From NCBI RefSeq assembly GCF_002259415.1, contig NZ_NPFY01000028.1, positions 176,978 to 240,977 on the forward strand: a stretch of 64,000 bases of DNA. The letters run 5' to 3'. Shown here piece after piece: positions 34,191-44,131 of the stretch; position 1 is the stretch's first letter, and the number at the start of each line of letters is the position of its first letter. This stretch comes from Rhodococcus sp. 14-2470-1b. GTDB lineage: Bacteria > Actinomycetota > Actinomycetes > Mycobacteriales > Mycobacteriaceae. The notes beneath the pieces are model-generated. The model was not told the DNA's origin. It was given only the letters and a program-made list of their open reading frames with translations, and ran no database searches. A program made the position numbers and the translations under genes.

Positions 34191-34703
34191 ATGCGCGAGT
34201 CCAACCAATTCGCGGATGCGACGTCGGGTGTCGTGTACATCCACTCGTCGCCTGCCGCGTTGTGCCCGCACGTGGAATGGGCACTGTCCGACGCCCTCAA
34301 CTGCAGGGCCAACCTGAAGTGGTCCGCGCAGCCGTCCTCGGACGGACAGCTGCGCGCGACGAGCAACTGGGTCGGCCCGGTCGGTACCGCCGCCTCACTC
34401 GCGGGGATTCTTCGTGCGTGGCAGATGCTGCGCTTCGAGGTGACCGAGGACCCGAGCGACGGCGTCGACGGTGAACGATTCGCCCACGTTCCCGGACTGG
34501 GGCTGTGGCGTGGGACGACGAGCGCCAACGGCGACGTCATCCTCGGCGAGATGAGGCTCAAGTCGATGATCGACGGCAATTCCGGCAACCTTGCTGCCGA
34601 AATCGAACACGCCCTCGGCAGCAGCTGGGACGAGGCCCTCGAGCCCTATCGAACGGGCGGCGCAGGCGCCGAAGTGACCTGGTTGAGCCGTAACGCCGGC
34701 TGA
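34191..34703 (+). CDS. DUF3145 family protein
   Basis: A 170-residue actinobacterial protein of DUF3145. Conserved blocks are SNQFADATSGVVYIHSSPAA, LCPHVEWALSDAL, NWVGPVGTAAS, RFEVTEDPSDGVDGERF and DEALEPYRTGGAGAEVTWL. The family is highly conserved in mycolata, with no known reaction. ATG 34191 is supported by GGAGG about 9 nt upstream; the GTG at 34182 would be too close to it. A 141-bp gap separates it from the hydrolase, so it probably has its own promoter. Confidence 0.92.
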   Translation: MRESNQFADATSGVVYIHSSPAALCPHVEWALSDALNCRANLKWSAQPSSDGQLRATSNWVGPVGTAASLAGILRAWQMLRFEVTEDPSDGVDGERFAHVPGLGLWRGTTSANGDVILGEMRLKSMIDGNSGNLAAEIEHALGSSWDEALEPYRTGGAGAEVTWLSRNAG

Positions 34704-34809
34704 CCGACTCACCGCACCGGCCGTCGCACGTCCGGTAACGTGACGACCGTGTCCGAGGTGGGCATGTGGGTTGGTACGTGTGGCTGAGTAGTGAGACAGG
34801 GTGGTTGGG

Positions 34810-35238
34810 ATGTTGTCGACCGGTAAGGTCATCCGATTCGACGAATTCAAGGGTTACGGATTCGTTGCTCCGGACGAGGGCGGCGAGGATGTGTTCATCC
34901 ACGTCAACGATCTGGATTTCGACAAGCGCCTGCTGGCGCCCGGCGTGCGCGTCGAGTACGTCGTCGAGGAAGGCGACCGCGGCCTGAAGGCCGCCCAGGT
35001 TCAGATCATCGATTCGCCGAAGCCGGTAACTCGTGCAGCGGTTCCTGCGGTTGTCCCCAATGCGGAAACGACGGAGTACGACGACGTCGTGTGCGACGTT
35101 CTGTCGCTGCAGGAGTTCTCGGCCGAACTGACCGAAGGTCTGTTGCGTGCGAACCGCGGACTGACTGCCGAACAGATCCTCGACGTCCGTCAGGTCGTCA
35201 TGCGAATCGCGCAGTCGCACAAGTGGCTCGAGGGCTGA
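34810..35238 (+). CDS. Cold-shock-domain protein with C-terminal extension
   Basis: A 142-residue protein. The cold-shock domain covers about 1-66, with RNP1-like KGYGFVAPDEG and RNP2-like DVFIHVNDLDF, which bind single-stranded RNA or DNA. Unlike the 67-residue CspA type, about 75 further residues follow, including an acidic helical segment (VLSLQEFSAELTEGLLRANR) and QILDVRQVVMRIAQS. The long form is conserved in mycolata. ATG 34810 (MLSTGKVIRF) fits the domain; GTG 34801 is an alternative. A strong terminator follows. Confidence 0.9.
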   Translation: MLSTGKVIRFDEFKGYGFVAPDEGGEDVFIHVNDLDFDKRLLAPGVRVEYVVEEGDRGLKAAQVQIIDSPKPVTRAAVPAVVPNAETTEYDDVVCDVLSLQEFSAELTEGLLRANRGLTAEQILDVRQVVMRIAQSHKWLEG

Positions 35239-35259
35239 CCGAGTCGGTCGAACGAAAGA

Positions 35260-35293
35260 CTGTGCCCCGGCGACCGAAGTTGCCGGGGCACAG
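35260..35293. terminator. Terminator between the cold-shock gene and accD6
   Basis: CTGTGCCCCGGC (35260-35271) pairs perfectly with GCCGGGGCACAG (35282-35293) with a 10-nt loop, in the 70 bp between convergent stops. Confidence 0.82.
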
Positions 35294-35308
35294 TGCTGTT
35301 CGCCCTGA

Positions 35309-36742
35309 TCAGAGCGGAATGTTCTTGTGATCTCCGCGTAGTGCCGGTGCCGAGGACAGAGCCTTCGCGACGATGGAGCGTGTCTTCGCGGGATCGATGA
35401 CCTCGTCCACGACGCCGATGGCTACCGCTCGATCGACACCGCCGGCAATGGCCTCGTGTTCGACCGTCAAACGGTCGTGCAGCGCGTCACGCTCGGTGTC
35501 GGGCGCAGCCGCGAGCGCCTTCTTGTGCAGAATGCCCACGGCCGCCTTGGCGCCCATGACCGCGACCTCCGATCCGGGCCACGCGTAGACCGCCGTCGCA
35601 CCCAATGCTCGTGCGTTCATGGCGATGTAGGCCCCGCCGTAGATCTTGCGGGTCACCAGCGTCACCCGAGCGACCTTCGCTTCGGCGAAGGCATGGAGAA
35701 GCTTCGCGCCCCGGCGTACGACGCCTTCCCATTCCATGCTCACACCCGGCAGGTAACCGGGAACGTCGACGATCACGACGAGCGGGATGCCGAAGGCGTC
35801 GCACAAGCGAACGAAACGTGCTGCCTTCTCGGCGCTTTCGGAGTTGAGGCACCCGCCCAGCCGGATCGGGTTGTTGGCGATCACGCCGACGGTACGTCCA
35901 CTGAGACGACCGAGGCCGACGACGATGCTGCGGGCCCATCCGCCTTGAAATTCCTCGAAGGTCGACTCACCCTCGACGTTGTCCAGAAGCTCGTCGATGA
36001 TCGGATGTACGTCGTAGGCACGACGATTCGACTCGGGCATCAGTGCGCGAAGATCGGTGTCACCGTGTTCGGCTGCCGCGATGTCGAAGGTGCCCTGCTC
36101 ACTGAACATCGATACGAGCCGGCGTGCGCGGGTCAGTGCATCCAGTTCGTCGTCGGCGACGATGTGGCACACGCCCGACTTCTTGAAGTGGGTATCCGGG
36201 CCGCCGAGCGAAGCCATGTCGACCTGCTCGCCGGTGACGCTGCGAACGACGTCGGGACCGGTGACGAACACGCGTCCCTCGGGAGCCATGATGACGACGT
36301 CGGTCAACGCTGGACCGTACGCGGCGCCACCGGCTGCGAAACCGAGAACGACGGAAATCTGTGGGACGAGGCCGGAAGCGCGGACCATCGCCTCGAACAC
36401 GAGGCCGACGGCGTGCAGCGCTTCGACGCCCTCGGCAAGGCGGGCACCGCCGGAATGCCAGATTCCGACGATCGGCGCGCGGCGTTCGATGGCGACGTCG
36501 ATGGCGTCGACGATGTGTGCGCAACCGTCGACACCCATAGCGCCACCCATGACCGTGGCGTCGGAGCAGTAGGCGATCGTGTGGACGCCGTCGATATCGC
36601 CTGCAGCGGCGAGAAGACCCGACTTGTCACGATCGTGCAGAGGAGTCATCGTCCCGGCGTCGAACAGCTTCTCGAGGCGGGTAACAGGATCGCGGGGGTC
36701 GGTGGACTGACCTGAGCGAGTGGCGGGGGACAGGATGGTCAT
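35309..36742 (-). CDS. accD6: Acyl-CoA carboxylase beta (carboxyltransferase) subunit, AccD6-like
   Basis: A 477-residue carboxyltransferase that moves CO2 from biotin to acetyl-CoA (or propionyl-CoA) and so supplies malonyl-CoA to fatty acid synthesis. N-terminal crotonase half: LLAAAGDIDGVHTIAYCSD, SGGARLAEGVEAL and GFAAGGAAYGPAL, which make oxyanion sites. C-terminal half: GVIANNPIRLGGCLNSESAEK, VDVPGYLPG and KIYGGAYIAMNA. Its place as last gene after kasA matches accD6 of the mycobacterial FAS-II operon. Two hairpins separate it from kasA. Confidence 0.92.
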   Translation of the reverse strand: MTILSPATRSGQSTDPRDPVTRLEKLFDAGTMTPLHDRDKSGLLAAAGDIDGVHTIAYCSDATVMGGAMGVDGCAHIVDAIDVAIERRAPIVGIWHSGGARLAEGVEALHAVGLVFEAMVRASGLVPQISVVLGFAAGGAAYGPALTDVVIMAPEGRVFVTGPDVVRSVTGEQVDMASLGGPDTHFKKSGVCHIVADDELDALTRARRLVSMFSEQGTFDIAAAEHGDTDLRALMPESNRRAYDVHPIIDELLDNVEGESTFEEFQGGWARSIVVGLGRLSGRTVGVIANNPIRLGGCLNSESAEKAARFVRLCDAFGIPLVVIVDVPGYLPGVSMEWEGVVRRGAKLLHAFAEAKVARVTLVTRKIYGGAYIAMNARALGATAVYAWPGSEVAVMGAKAAVGILHKKALAAAPDTERDALHDRLTVEHEAIAGGVDRAVAIGVVDEVIDPAKTRSIVAKALSSAPALRGDHKNIPL

Positions 36743-36760
36743 CGCGTTCTCCTTCTACAT

Positions 36761-36815
36761 GCCCCTCGCACGGTCGAAGGGGCGATCCCCGGACGGGAGC
36801 GAGAGTCCGCTCCCG
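36761..36815 (-). promoter_or_regulatory. Two hairpins between kasA and accD6
   Basis: GCCCCT (36761-36766) pairs with AGGGGC (36778-36783), and CGGGAGCG (36794-36801) pairs with CGCTCCCG (36808-36815). They could partly terminate transcription or set an RNA-processing point that lowers or separates accD6 expression. Confidence 0.5.
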
Positions 36816-36844
36816 CCCGGGTGCTACGACGGTGTCGAGCCGGT

Positions 36845-38107
36845 TCAGGCCCGACCGAAGGCGAGCGCGACGTTGTGCCCACCGAATCCGAACGAGTTGT
36901 TGATCGCGTAATCGATTTCGACGCTGCGGGCTTCACCCTTGACCACGTCGAGATCGATTTCTGGATCCTGGTTATCCAGGTTCAGCGTGGGAGGAATGAT
37001 TCCCTCGCGGACCGAGAGAACGGTCAGCACCGATTCGAGGGCGCCGACAGCGCCGATCGAGTGTCCGAGAGCGGACTTCGGCGCGTACACCGCTGCATGG
37101 GTACCGACTGCCTTGTTGATCGCGAGCGCTTCGGCGGTGTCACCGATAGGTGTTGCCGTTGCGTGCGCGTTCACGTGCTTGATGTCGGACTTCTGCAGAC
37201 CAGCGTTCTCGATTGCCCGCTGCATGGCACGAGCAGCACCCTTGCCCTCCGGGTCGGGTGCCACGAGGTGGAAACCGTCCGAAGTGATGCCTGCGCCGAG
37301 CAGCCGGGCGTGAATCGTCGCTCCACGAGCCTTGGCGTGCTCCTCGGTCTCGATGACCATGAGTGCGCCTGCCTCGCCGAAGACGAATCCGTCGCGATCC
37401 TTGTCGAACGGTCGCGACGCGCCCTTGGGGTTGTCGTTGTTGGTGCTCATCGCTCGCATCATGGAGAAACTCGCGATCGGCACCGCGTCGATGTATCCCT
37501 CGACGCCACCGGTGACCACCATGTCGGCGTCACCCATGACGATCATCCGCCACGCATGCGCGATGGCTTCCGATCCGGAGGAGCATGCCGACACAGGCGT
37601 GATGACGCCTGCCTGTGCCTTCAGCTCCAGGCCGACGACCGCTGCGGGTCCGTTCGGCATGACCATCTGAACCGCGAGGGGAGAGACCTTGCGGTAGCCG
37701 CCCGACTTCATCTTGTCGTTTGCGTCGATGAGGGAGTCACCGCCGCCCAGACCGGTGCCGATCGACACTCCGAGACGGAGCGGATCGACCTCGGGGCTGC
37801 CGGCGTTCTTCCACACCTCGCGACCGAGAACCGTGGACAACTGCTCCACGTAGCTCAGCCTGCGGCATTCGACTCGGCTCAGAAGCGTCGCCGGGTTCAC
37901 CGCGAGGTGTCCGCCGATGCGAACGGGAAGGTCGTACTCGGCGACGAAATCGTCTTCGAGCACTCCGATTCCGCTCTCGCCGTTCAGTAGACCCTTCCAC
38001 GTTGCGTCCACATCACCGGCGATGGACGTGGTCGCAGCGAGGCTGGTGACGACGACACTCGGGAAGCGTCCGTTGTTGGTGGATGGGTTGGTCACGGTCC
38101 GACTCAC
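36845..38107 (-). CDS. kasA: Beta-ketoacyl-ACP synthase (KAS II type)
   Basis: Condenses acyl-ACP with malonyl-ACP in FAS-II elongation of meromycolate precursors. It has 420 residues and the Cys-His-His triad: Cys175 ([10 protein letters not shown]), His315 ([12 protein letters not shown]) and His349 ([11 protein letters not shown]), plus the end block [13 protein letters not shown]. Start GTG 38107 overlaps the acpM stop (GTGA). Only one KAS gene is present, whereas Mycobacterium tuberculosis has kasA and kasB in tandem. Confidence 0.95.
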   Translation of the reverse strand: MSRTVTNPSTNNGRFPSVVVTSLAATTSIAGDVDATWKGLLNGESGIGVLEDDFVAEYDLPVRIGGHLAVNPATLLSRVECRRLSYVEQLSTVLGREVWKNAGSPEVDPLRLGVSIGTGLGGGDSLIDANDKMKSGGYRKVSPLAVQMVMPNGPAAVVGLELKAQAGVITPVSACSSGSEAIAHAWRMIVMGDADMVVTGGVEGYIDAVPIASFSMMRAMSTNNDNPKGASRPFDKDRDGFVFGEAGALMVIETEEHAKARGATIHARLLGAGITSDGFHLVAPDPEGKGAARAMQRAIENAGLQKSDIKHVNAHATATPIGDTAEALAINKAVGTHAAVYAPKSALGHSIGAVGALESVLTVLSVREGIIPPTLNLDNQDPEIDLDVVKGEARSVEIDYAINNSFGFGGHNVALAFGRA

Positions 38108-38406
38108 TCGCTCGCGGAGTCGTCGAGCTTGGCCTTGATTGCCTCTGCGGCTTCCGGGTTCTCCGCTTCGAGCTTCTGGATGTACGACACTGCGTCACCG
38201 ACGGTGCGAAGACCGGCGAGGTCCTCGTCGGGGATCTTCACGCCGTACTTGTCCTCGGTCTGCACTGCGATCTCGACCATGGACAGGGAGTCGATGTCGA
38301 GGTCGTCCACGAAGGACTTGTCGATGGTCACCTCGGAGGGCTCGATACCCGTGACCTCCTCGATGATCTCTGCAAGTCCGGCGATGAGGTCTTCCTGGCT
38401 GGCCAC
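38104..38406 (-). CDS. acpM: Meromycolate-extension acyl carrier protein
   Basis: A 100-residue ACP. The phosphopantetheine serine is Ser40 in [15 protein letters not shown]. The protein is longer than a standard 75-80-residue ACP, with an Ala/Glu-rich C-terminal extension ([17 protein letters not shown]) typical of AcpM. It carries the growing chain between FabD, KasA and other FAS-II enzymes. It lies 144 bp after fabD, with a hairpin in the gap, and is coupled to kasA. Confidence 0.95.
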   Translation of the reverse strand: MASQEDLIAGLAEIIEEVTGIEPSEVTIDKSFVDDLDIDSLSMVEIAVQTEDKYGVKIPDEDLAGLRTVGDAVSYIQKLEAENPEAAEAIKAKLDDSASE

Positions 38407-38483
38407 TTGAGTGGCTCCCTTCTTGTTGGTGTCTATCTTTTTCGGGTCGGCACGCCGTGAATCGGCATACCGAAGTCATGGGT

Positions 38484-38514
38484 GCGCACTCGTGCGTTCA
38501 TCGAGCGAGTGCGC
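38484..38514 (-). promoter_or_regulatory. Hairpin between fabD and acpM
   Basis: GCGCACTCG (38484-38492) and CGAGTGCGC (38506-38514) form a 9-bp stem with a 13-nt loop. It sits inside the operon, about 80 bp before acpM, and may be an RNA stabiliser or partial terminator that helps set the high ACP level. Confidence 0.5.
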
Positions 38515-38550
38515 GGCGAGGCTGCCTGTCATCGGCGGCCGCGGGTGCGG

Positions 38551-39459
38551 TCAGATCAGGTCCGCCAGTTTGGCGATGTCCTCGGGTGTCTTGAGGCCCA
38601 GGTTCGGTGTGCCCTTCAGTTCGCGCTTGGCGATACCGACGAGCGTTCCGGCCGGCGGCAACTCTGCCACAGCCGTGACGGCGGCGTCACGCATCGTTGC
38701 GGTGCAGAGGTCCCACCGCACAGGCTTGGTGACCTGTGCTGCGAGCTTGGTGAGTGCGTCCGCACCGTTGGTGACCGCCTTGCCGTCGGAATTCGACAGC
38801 AGGGTGCGGACCGGGTCGGACGGGGTGATCGCGGCAGCAGCAGCGGCGACCGCTTCCTGCGCGGGCGCCATGAAGCGGGTGTGGAAAGCACCGGCCACGG
38901 GGAGCGAGCGGACCCGTGCCTTCTCCGGCGGATTGGCAGCCAATTCCTCCAGCGCGCTGTGCAACCCGGCTGCAACGATCTGCCCGGCAGCATTGATGTT
39001 GGCGGGTTCGAGTCCCAGCTCCTCCAGGCGAGCGAGCACAGCGGCCTCGTCTCCACCGAGCACAGCGGACATGCCCGTCGGCTCCAGAGCGCACGCCTTG
39101 GCCATCTCGGACCCACGCACGGCAGCGAGGGTGACGGCTTCGTCGGCGGAGATGACGCCGGCGACGGCGGCGGCTGCGAGCTCACCCACGGAGTGTCCGG
39201 CGATGAGCGCGTCCTGCGGGAGCAGGTCCTGGCCGGCGATCTCCTCGAACGCGAGAAGAGCAGCCGCGACGACGAGCGGCTGGGTCACCGACGTATCGGT
39301 GATCTCCTCGGCCGTCGCGGTGGTACCGAGCCGTGCCAGGTCGAGTCCGGACGCCTTGGACCACAAGGCCACGCGGTCGGCGGCCCCGGGTAGTTCGAGC
39401 CATGGCAGAAGCATGCCGGGTGTCTGGGAGCCCTGACCGGGCGCAAGCAACGCAATCAC
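38551..39459 (-). CDS. fabD: Malonyl-CoA:ACP transacylase
   Basis: A 302-residue transacylase that loads malonyl onto AcpM. Ser90 lies in the GHSVGE elbow. An Arg-containing region (LAAVRGSEMAKAC), the catalytic His in PVAGAFHTRFM and the late PVRWDLC block are present. The first residues MIALLAPGQGSQTPGM match the family start exactly. As first gene of the fabD-acpM-kasA-accD6 unit, it is preceded by an inverted repeat (39526-39546) and by the mabR-type gene. Confidence 0.95.
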   Translation of the reverse strand: MIALLAPGQGSQTPGMLLPWLELPGAADRVALWSKASGLDLARLGTTATAEEITDTSVTQPLVVAAALLAFEEIAGQDLLPQDALIAGHSVGELAAAAVAGVISADEAVTLAAVRGSEMAKACALEPTGMSAVLGGDEAAVLARLEELGLEPANINAAGQIVAAGLHSALEELAANPPEKARVRSLPVAGAFHTRFMAPAQEAVAAAAAAITPSDPVRTLLSNSDGKAVTNGADALTKLAAQVTKPVRWDLCTATMRDAAVTAVAELPPAGTLVGIAKRELKGTPNLGLKTPEDIAKLADLI

Positions 39460-39525
39460 ATCGTTAAGAGAACACCGTGACTACCCGTTTGGGAGATGTC
39501 GCTCTCGATGAACTCTTACCGCCCA

Positions 39526-39546
39526 ATTTGTAGGGTCCCAACAAAT
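39526..39546. promoter_or_regulatory. Candidate MabR operator before fabD
   Basis: ATTTGT (39526-39531) and ACAAAT (39541-39546) are perfect arms around 9 nt, about 70-85 bp upstream of the fabD ATG in the 128-bp gap after the regulator gene. Position and form fit a site for the neighbouring regulator; binding is inferred. Confidence 0.6.
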
Positions 39547-39587
39547 GCTCGGCCGGAGTCGCGACATCGCCACGGTCCGTGTTCGCG

Positions 39588-40961
39588 TTACGTGACGATT
39601 TCCCCGAATGTGACGTGTGGGATTTGTGGGGCTGGATAGTGCGGTTCGTGATGGGTTTGAGTCAGTCTGCCCACCGTTGCCGCGACTCGAAGCACGTACG
39701 CATCCCTCGGAGTCGTGGGATCGCGGCCCGTGACTTCTGTGATTTTCTTCAAGCGATACCGCACCGTATTTGGATGAACAAACAGCAAACGTGCACAAGT
39801 CTCGACAGCGCCCCCGCTGTCGAGGTAGGCGTCCAATGTGTCGGCAAGGCCAGGGCCCGCGCTCGACAGCGGGTGCACGATGAGGTCGTTCAGCGCGCTG
39901 ATGGCAGCCGAGTCACCCAACAGTGCGCGCTCCGGCAGAAGCTCGCCCGCGTGCACCGGACGGGGCGCACCGCGCCACCCCGCAACCGCCTGCATGCCGG
40001 CGAACGCCTCCACCGCGCTGGAATGCGCGGCGCCCAGAGTCCTCGTCGTGGGCCCGATGACGACCGGGCCGTCGGAGAAGTTCTCCAACATGTCCGCCAG
40101 AAACGCCGCGCTCGCGGAGTCGTCCACGAGCTGGCCGCTGACCACCATCACCAACCGAGTGCCCTGCACCACCGCCAACGCCGCACGACCGTGCTTCTGC
40201 GCGACGGCGTGAACGGTGCCGACGACCGACACCCCTTGATCGTCCGGTGGAGTACCGACCAGGACCGTCGCCGGAGCAGTCGCGTCCCAGTTGAGCGTCG
40301 CGGCACGCGAGAGCATGTCCGAGCCCGTGTCGCCCCGCACCACGGCGTCGACGACGAGGGCTTCCAAGCGCGTGTCCCATGCGCCTCTGGACTCGGCGGC
40401 GCTCGCATACACCGACGCCGCGGCGAAACCGAGCTCGCGTCCGTACCGCAGGACAGCCTCCGTCAGCGCGACGAGCTGCTGATCGTTTCGAGCCAACGCA
40501 GGAAGCCACTGCTCGAAGAACTCCATCGCGACCCGCACCATGTCCACCGTCTGGCGAAGCGTCAACCGTCGGGCCAGATCCTGCGGGATGACCTGGAACG
40601 CGTCGAGACTGAAGCGGATGTCGCTCTGCGGATTCTTCAGCCACTCCAGGAAGTTGTCCACCGCCGTCTGAATCAGCAGCTGCACACTCGCACGCTGGGC
40701 AGCGTCGAGACCGCCGAAGAACGGCAGCTGATCCTGCATCGCGGTCACGGCCTCGGTGGAAAGCCGTCCCGAGAACTGCTTCACGCGCCGCAGCAACGCG
40801 TCGGGAAGGGGGTCGCGCTTCTGGCGGGCCGACGTCAACGCCGTCACCGGCAGATGCACCTCGTTGTCGGTGATGTATTCCTCCCCGGCGGCGGATGCCG
40901 TTCTGTCGCCGACTCCGGGCGGTGTGTCACCGGCGCCGGTCGGCGTTCTGTCTGCGACCAC
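39588..40961 (-). CDS. mabR: PucR-type regulator of the FAS-II operon (MabR-like)
   Basis: A 457-residue regulator. Its N-terminal half is helical, the middle resembles the GGDEF-like PucR domain (about 200-330), and the C-terminal PucR helix-turn-helix reads DTLDAYLDSGGAVETCARLL, HPNTVRYRLKKITEVTGRD. In Mycobacterium tuberculosis the gene in this position, Rv2242 (MabR), activates the FAS-II operon. The same order aceE-mabR-fabD supports this identity. It is co-directional with fabD, and an inverted repeat lies between them. The first 25 or so residues are disordered. Start GTG 40961. Confidence 0.88.
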   Translation of the reverse strand: MVADRTPTGAGDTPPGVGDRTASAAGEEYITDNEVHLPVTALTSARQKRDPLPDALLRRVKQFSGRLSTEAVTAMQDQLPFFGGLDAAQRASVQLLIQTAVDNFLEWLKNPQSDIRFSLDAFQVIPQDLARRLTLRQTVDMVRVAMEFFEQWLPALARNDQQLVALTEAVLRYGRELGFAAASVYASAAESRGAWDTRLEALVVDAVVRGDTGSDMLSRAATLNWDATAPATVLVGTPPDDQGVSVVGTVHAVAQKHGRAALAVVQGTRLVMVVSGQLVDDSASAAFLADMLENFSDGPVVIGPTTRTLGAAHSSAVEAFAGMQAVAGWRGAPRPVHAGELLPERALLGDSAAISALNDLIVHPLSSAGPGLADTLDAYLDSGGAVETCARLLFVHPNTVRYRLKKITEVTGRDPTTPRDAYVLRVAATVGRLTQTHHEPHYPAPQIPHVTFGEIVT

Positions 40962-41041
40962 AGGAAAAACCTACGCCCGTCCACTCGTCCGCGGGGAAGC
41001 GGTACGAATGGACGGGCGCACTGGTGGTCTCCGGTCGGTCG

Positions 41042-43873
41042 TTACGCCGAGCCGGTGTCCGCGAACGACGTGGGAGCCGCCGTCACGTCGTCGATCTTGT
41101 ACTTCTCTGCAGCCTCGACAGCCTTGGACTTGTCGATCTCACCCGAGGCCGCGAGGGCGGACAACGTCGCAACGACGATGGACTCGGCGTCGACGTTGAA
41201 CACCCGTCGAGCCGCGGGACGCGTGTCCGAAAATCCGAATCCGTCGGTGCCCAGGGTGACGTAGTCGCCCGGAACCCACTGGCGGATCTGATCCGGAACG
41301 GCCCGCATCCAATCCGACGCCGCGACGACCGGTCCGGCAGCATTCTGCAGAGCTGTCGTCACGAACGGGACGCGCTTGTCCGCACCGGGATTGCGAAGTG
41401 CTTCCTGCTCGGCTTCGACACCGTCGCGGCGGAGCTCGCCCCACGACGTCACCGACCAGACCGCCGACCGGACGCCCCACTCGTCGAGCAGAAGCTCACG
41501 AGCCTTGCGCGCCGACACGAGACCCACGCCCGACGCGAGGAGCTGTGCCTCGGGTCCGTCGCCGTCCTGCGGAGCCTCGAACCGGTAGATGCCCTTCAAG
41601 AGGCCCTCGACGTCGAGGTTCTCCGGCTCGGCCGGCTGCACGTACGGCTCGTTGTACAGAGTGATGTAGTAGAAGATGTTCTCGCCGCCGAAGCCGTCCA
41701 CACCTTCGGTGCCGCCGTACATCCGTCGCAGACCGTCCTTGACGATGTGCGCGATCTCGAAGGAGAACGCCGGATCGTAGGCGACCGCGGCCGGGTTGGT
41801 CGAAGCCAACAGCAGCGAGTGACCGTCCGCGTGCTGCAGACCCTCACCGGTGAGCGTCGTACGTCCTGCAGTGGCGCCGAGGACGAAGCCGCGTGCCATC
41901 TGGTCCGCCGCCGCCCACAGGCCGTCACCGGTCCGCTGGAAGCCGAACATCGAGTAGAAGATGTACAGCGGGATCATGACCTCGCCGTGCGTCGCGTACG
42001 ACGTTCCGACTGCCGTGAACGACGACGTCGAGCCGGCCTCGTTGATGCCCTCGTGCAGGATCTGACCGACCGAGCTCTCCTTGTAGGCGAGCATCAGTTC
42101 CGAGTCGACCGACGTGTACAGCTGGCCGTTGCGGTTGTAGATCTTCAGCGACGGGAACCAGGAGTCCATACCGAACGTGCGCGCCTCGTCCGGGATGATC
42201 GGCACGATGCGGTGGCCGATCTCCTTGTCACGCAGTAGCTCCTTCATGACGCGCACGAGCGCCATCGTGGTGGCGACTTCCTGCTTGCCGGAGCCCTTGA
42301 GCAGCGTCTTGTAGGTGGCATCGCCCGGCTGCGGAAGCGGCTTGGGGCTGACCCGACGCTCCGGGACGAACCCGCCGAGCTTGTTGCGGCGATCGAGCAT
42401 GTACTGGATCTCGGGAGCATCCGCACCGGGGTGGTAGTACGGCGGCATGTAGGGATCCTTCTCGAGCTCCTCGTCGGAGATCGGGATGTGCTGCAGATCG
42501 CGGAAGGTCTTGAGGTCGTCGAGCGTCAGCTTCTTCATCTGGTGCGTGGCGTTACGACCCTCGAAGTGCTTGCCGAGCGTGTAGCCCTTGATGGTGTGCG
42601 CCAGGATGACCGTCGGCTGGCCCTTGTGTGCCATCGCAGCGGCGTACGCAGCGTGGACCTTGCGATAGTCGTGACCACCGCGCTTGAGGTTCCAGATGTC
42701 GCCGTCGGACAAGTCCTTGACGAGCTCCTTGGTCCGCGGGTCGCGGCCGAAGAAGTGATCGCGCACGTAGCCACCGTCGTTGGCCTTGTACGTCTGGAAG
42801 TCGCCGTCCGGCGTCGTGTTCATCAGGTTGACCAGGGCGCCGTCGCGGTCAGCGTGCAGCAGTGCATCCCACTCGCGGCCCCAGACGACCTTGATGACGT
42901 TCCAGCCTGCGCCGCGGAAGAACGACTCCAGTTCCTGGATGATCTTGCCGTTACCGCGGACCGGGCCGTCGAGGCGCTGCAGGTTGCAGTTGACCACGAA
43001 CGTGAGGTTGTCCAAGCCCTCGGTCGCGGCGACGTGAGCGAGGCCGCGCGATTCCGGCTCGTCCATCTCGCCGTCGCCCAGGAATGCCCAGACGTGCTGG
43101 TCCGAGGTGTCCTTGATGCCGCGGTCGTTCAAGTAGTGGTTGAAACGCGCCTGGTAGATGGCGTTCATCGGACCGAGGCCCATCGACACCGTCGGGAACT
43201 CCCAGAAGTCCTGCATCAGACGCGGATGCGGGTAGGACGGCAAGCCGCCGCCCTGCGTCTCGTGGCTTGCTTCCTGACGAAATCCGTCCATCCGCTCGGC
43301 CGGAATGCGACCTTCGAGGAACGCACGGGCGTAGATGCCGGGGGAGGCGTGGCCCTGGATGAAGATGTGGTCGCCGCCGCCGGGGTGGTCCTTGCCGCGG
43401 AAGAAGTGGTTGAAGCCGACCTCGTACAGGGCGGCCGAGGACGCGTAGGTCGAGATGTGGCCGCCGACGCCGACGCCGGGGCGCTGAGCGCGGTGCACCA
43501 TGATCGCGGCGTTCCAGCGGATCCACGCGCGGTAGCGGCGCTCGACCTCTTCGTCGCCGGGGAACCATGGCTCGTTCTCAGTGGGGATGGTGTTGACGTA
43601 GTCGGTCGAAGTCAAGGACGGCAGTGCAACACGGCGTTCTCCTGCGCGTTCGAGCAGCCGCAGCATCAGGTAGCGCGCGCGGTTCGGTCCCGACCGTTCG
43701 AGGAGGCCGTCGAACGATTCGATCCATTCGTTGGTCTCGTCATTGTCGATGTCGGGCAGATACGAGGCGACACCCTCCCGGATGACGCGTACCCGACCCT
43801 CCGAGCCGGTGGGCCCGCTCGTCTTGCCTGCAGATTGTGTGCTCTGCCGATCGTCCTGGTTCAACTCGGACAA
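41042..43873 (-). CDS. aceE: Pyruvate dehydrogenase E1 component, homodimeric type
   Basis: Decarboxylates pyruvate with thiamine diphosphate and passes acetyl to the lipoyl E2, giving acetyl-CoA. The length of 943 residues is typical of the single-chain E1. The ThDP-binding motif is [12 protein letters not shown] ... [32 protein letters not shown] carries an active-site His, and [17 protein letters not shown] lies in the pyrimidine part. E2 and E3 are not in the window. It lies upstream of mabR in the same direction with 80 bp between, so acetyl-CoA supply and fatty acid synthesis genes are grouped. Confidence 0.97.
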   Translation of the reverse strand: MSELNQDDRQSTQSAGKTSGPTGSEGRVRVIREGVASYLPDIDNDETNEWIESFDGLLERSGPNRARYLMLRLLERAGERRVALPSLTSTDYVNTIPTENEPWFPGDEEVERRYRAWIRWNAAIMVHRAQRPGVGVGGHISTYASSAALYEVGFNHFFRGKDHPGGGDHIFIQGHASPGIYARAFLEGRIPAERMDGFRQEASHETQGGGLPSYPHPRLMQDFWEFPTVSMGLGPMNAIYQARFNHYLNDRGIKDTSDQHVWAFLGDGEMDEPESRGLAHVAATEGLDNLTFVVNCNLQRLDGPVRGNGKIIQELESFFRGAGWNVIKVVWGREWDALLHADRDGALVNLMNTTPDGDFQTYKANDGGYVRDHFFGRDPRTKELVKDLSDGDIWNLKRGGHDYRKVHAAYAAAMAHKGQPTVILAHTIKGYTLGKHFEGRNATHQMKKLTLDDLKTFRDLQHIPISDEELEKDPYMPPYYHPGADAPEIQYMLDRRNKLGGFVPERRVSPKPLPQPGDATYKTLLKGSGKQEVATTMALVRVMKELLRDKEIGHRIVPIIPDEARTFGMDSWFPSLKIYNRNGQLYTSVDSELMLAYKESSVGQILHEGINEAGSTSSFTAVGTSYATHGEVMIPLYIFYSMFGFQRTGDGLWAAADQMARGFVLGATAGRTTLTGEGLQHADGHSLLLASTNPAAVAYDPAFSFEIAHIVKDGLRRMYGGTEGVDGFGGENIFYYITLYNEPYVQPAEPENLDVEGLLKGIYRFEAPQDGDGPEAQLLASGVGLVSARKARELLLDEWGVRSAVWSVTSWGELRRDGVEAEQEALRNPGADKRVPFVTTALQNAAGPVVAASDWMRAVPDQIRQWVPGDYVTLGTDGFGFSDTRPAARRVFNVDAESIVVATLSALAASGEIDKSKAVEAAEKYKIDDVTAAPTSFADTGSA

Positions 43874-44131
43874 CGTGTGTACTCCTCCATGTGGCGGTCG
43901 CTCGGTGCGGCGGCCGGTCCATGCAACTCGCGCTCTGTGACGGCGAGCTACTTCTCGGTTTCTCGGTGACTCTGCTCAATCCTCCTACATATGTTTCACC
44001 GGCGTAGTACGGAGTCCCAATACCCACCAGTAGAAATTTATGTACGCAATTTCGGCGCGGTCAGCTTGCGCGAACGGGAGAAACACTGTTCGCTTGCACT
44101 ACTTCACCCACTATGCAAGGAGGTCACCACC

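Noticed and set aside
39579..41264. A 561-codon plus-strand frame opposite the mabR-type gene
   Set aside because: Arg/His-rich mirror of a gene with a clear PucR helix-turn-helix and conserved position.
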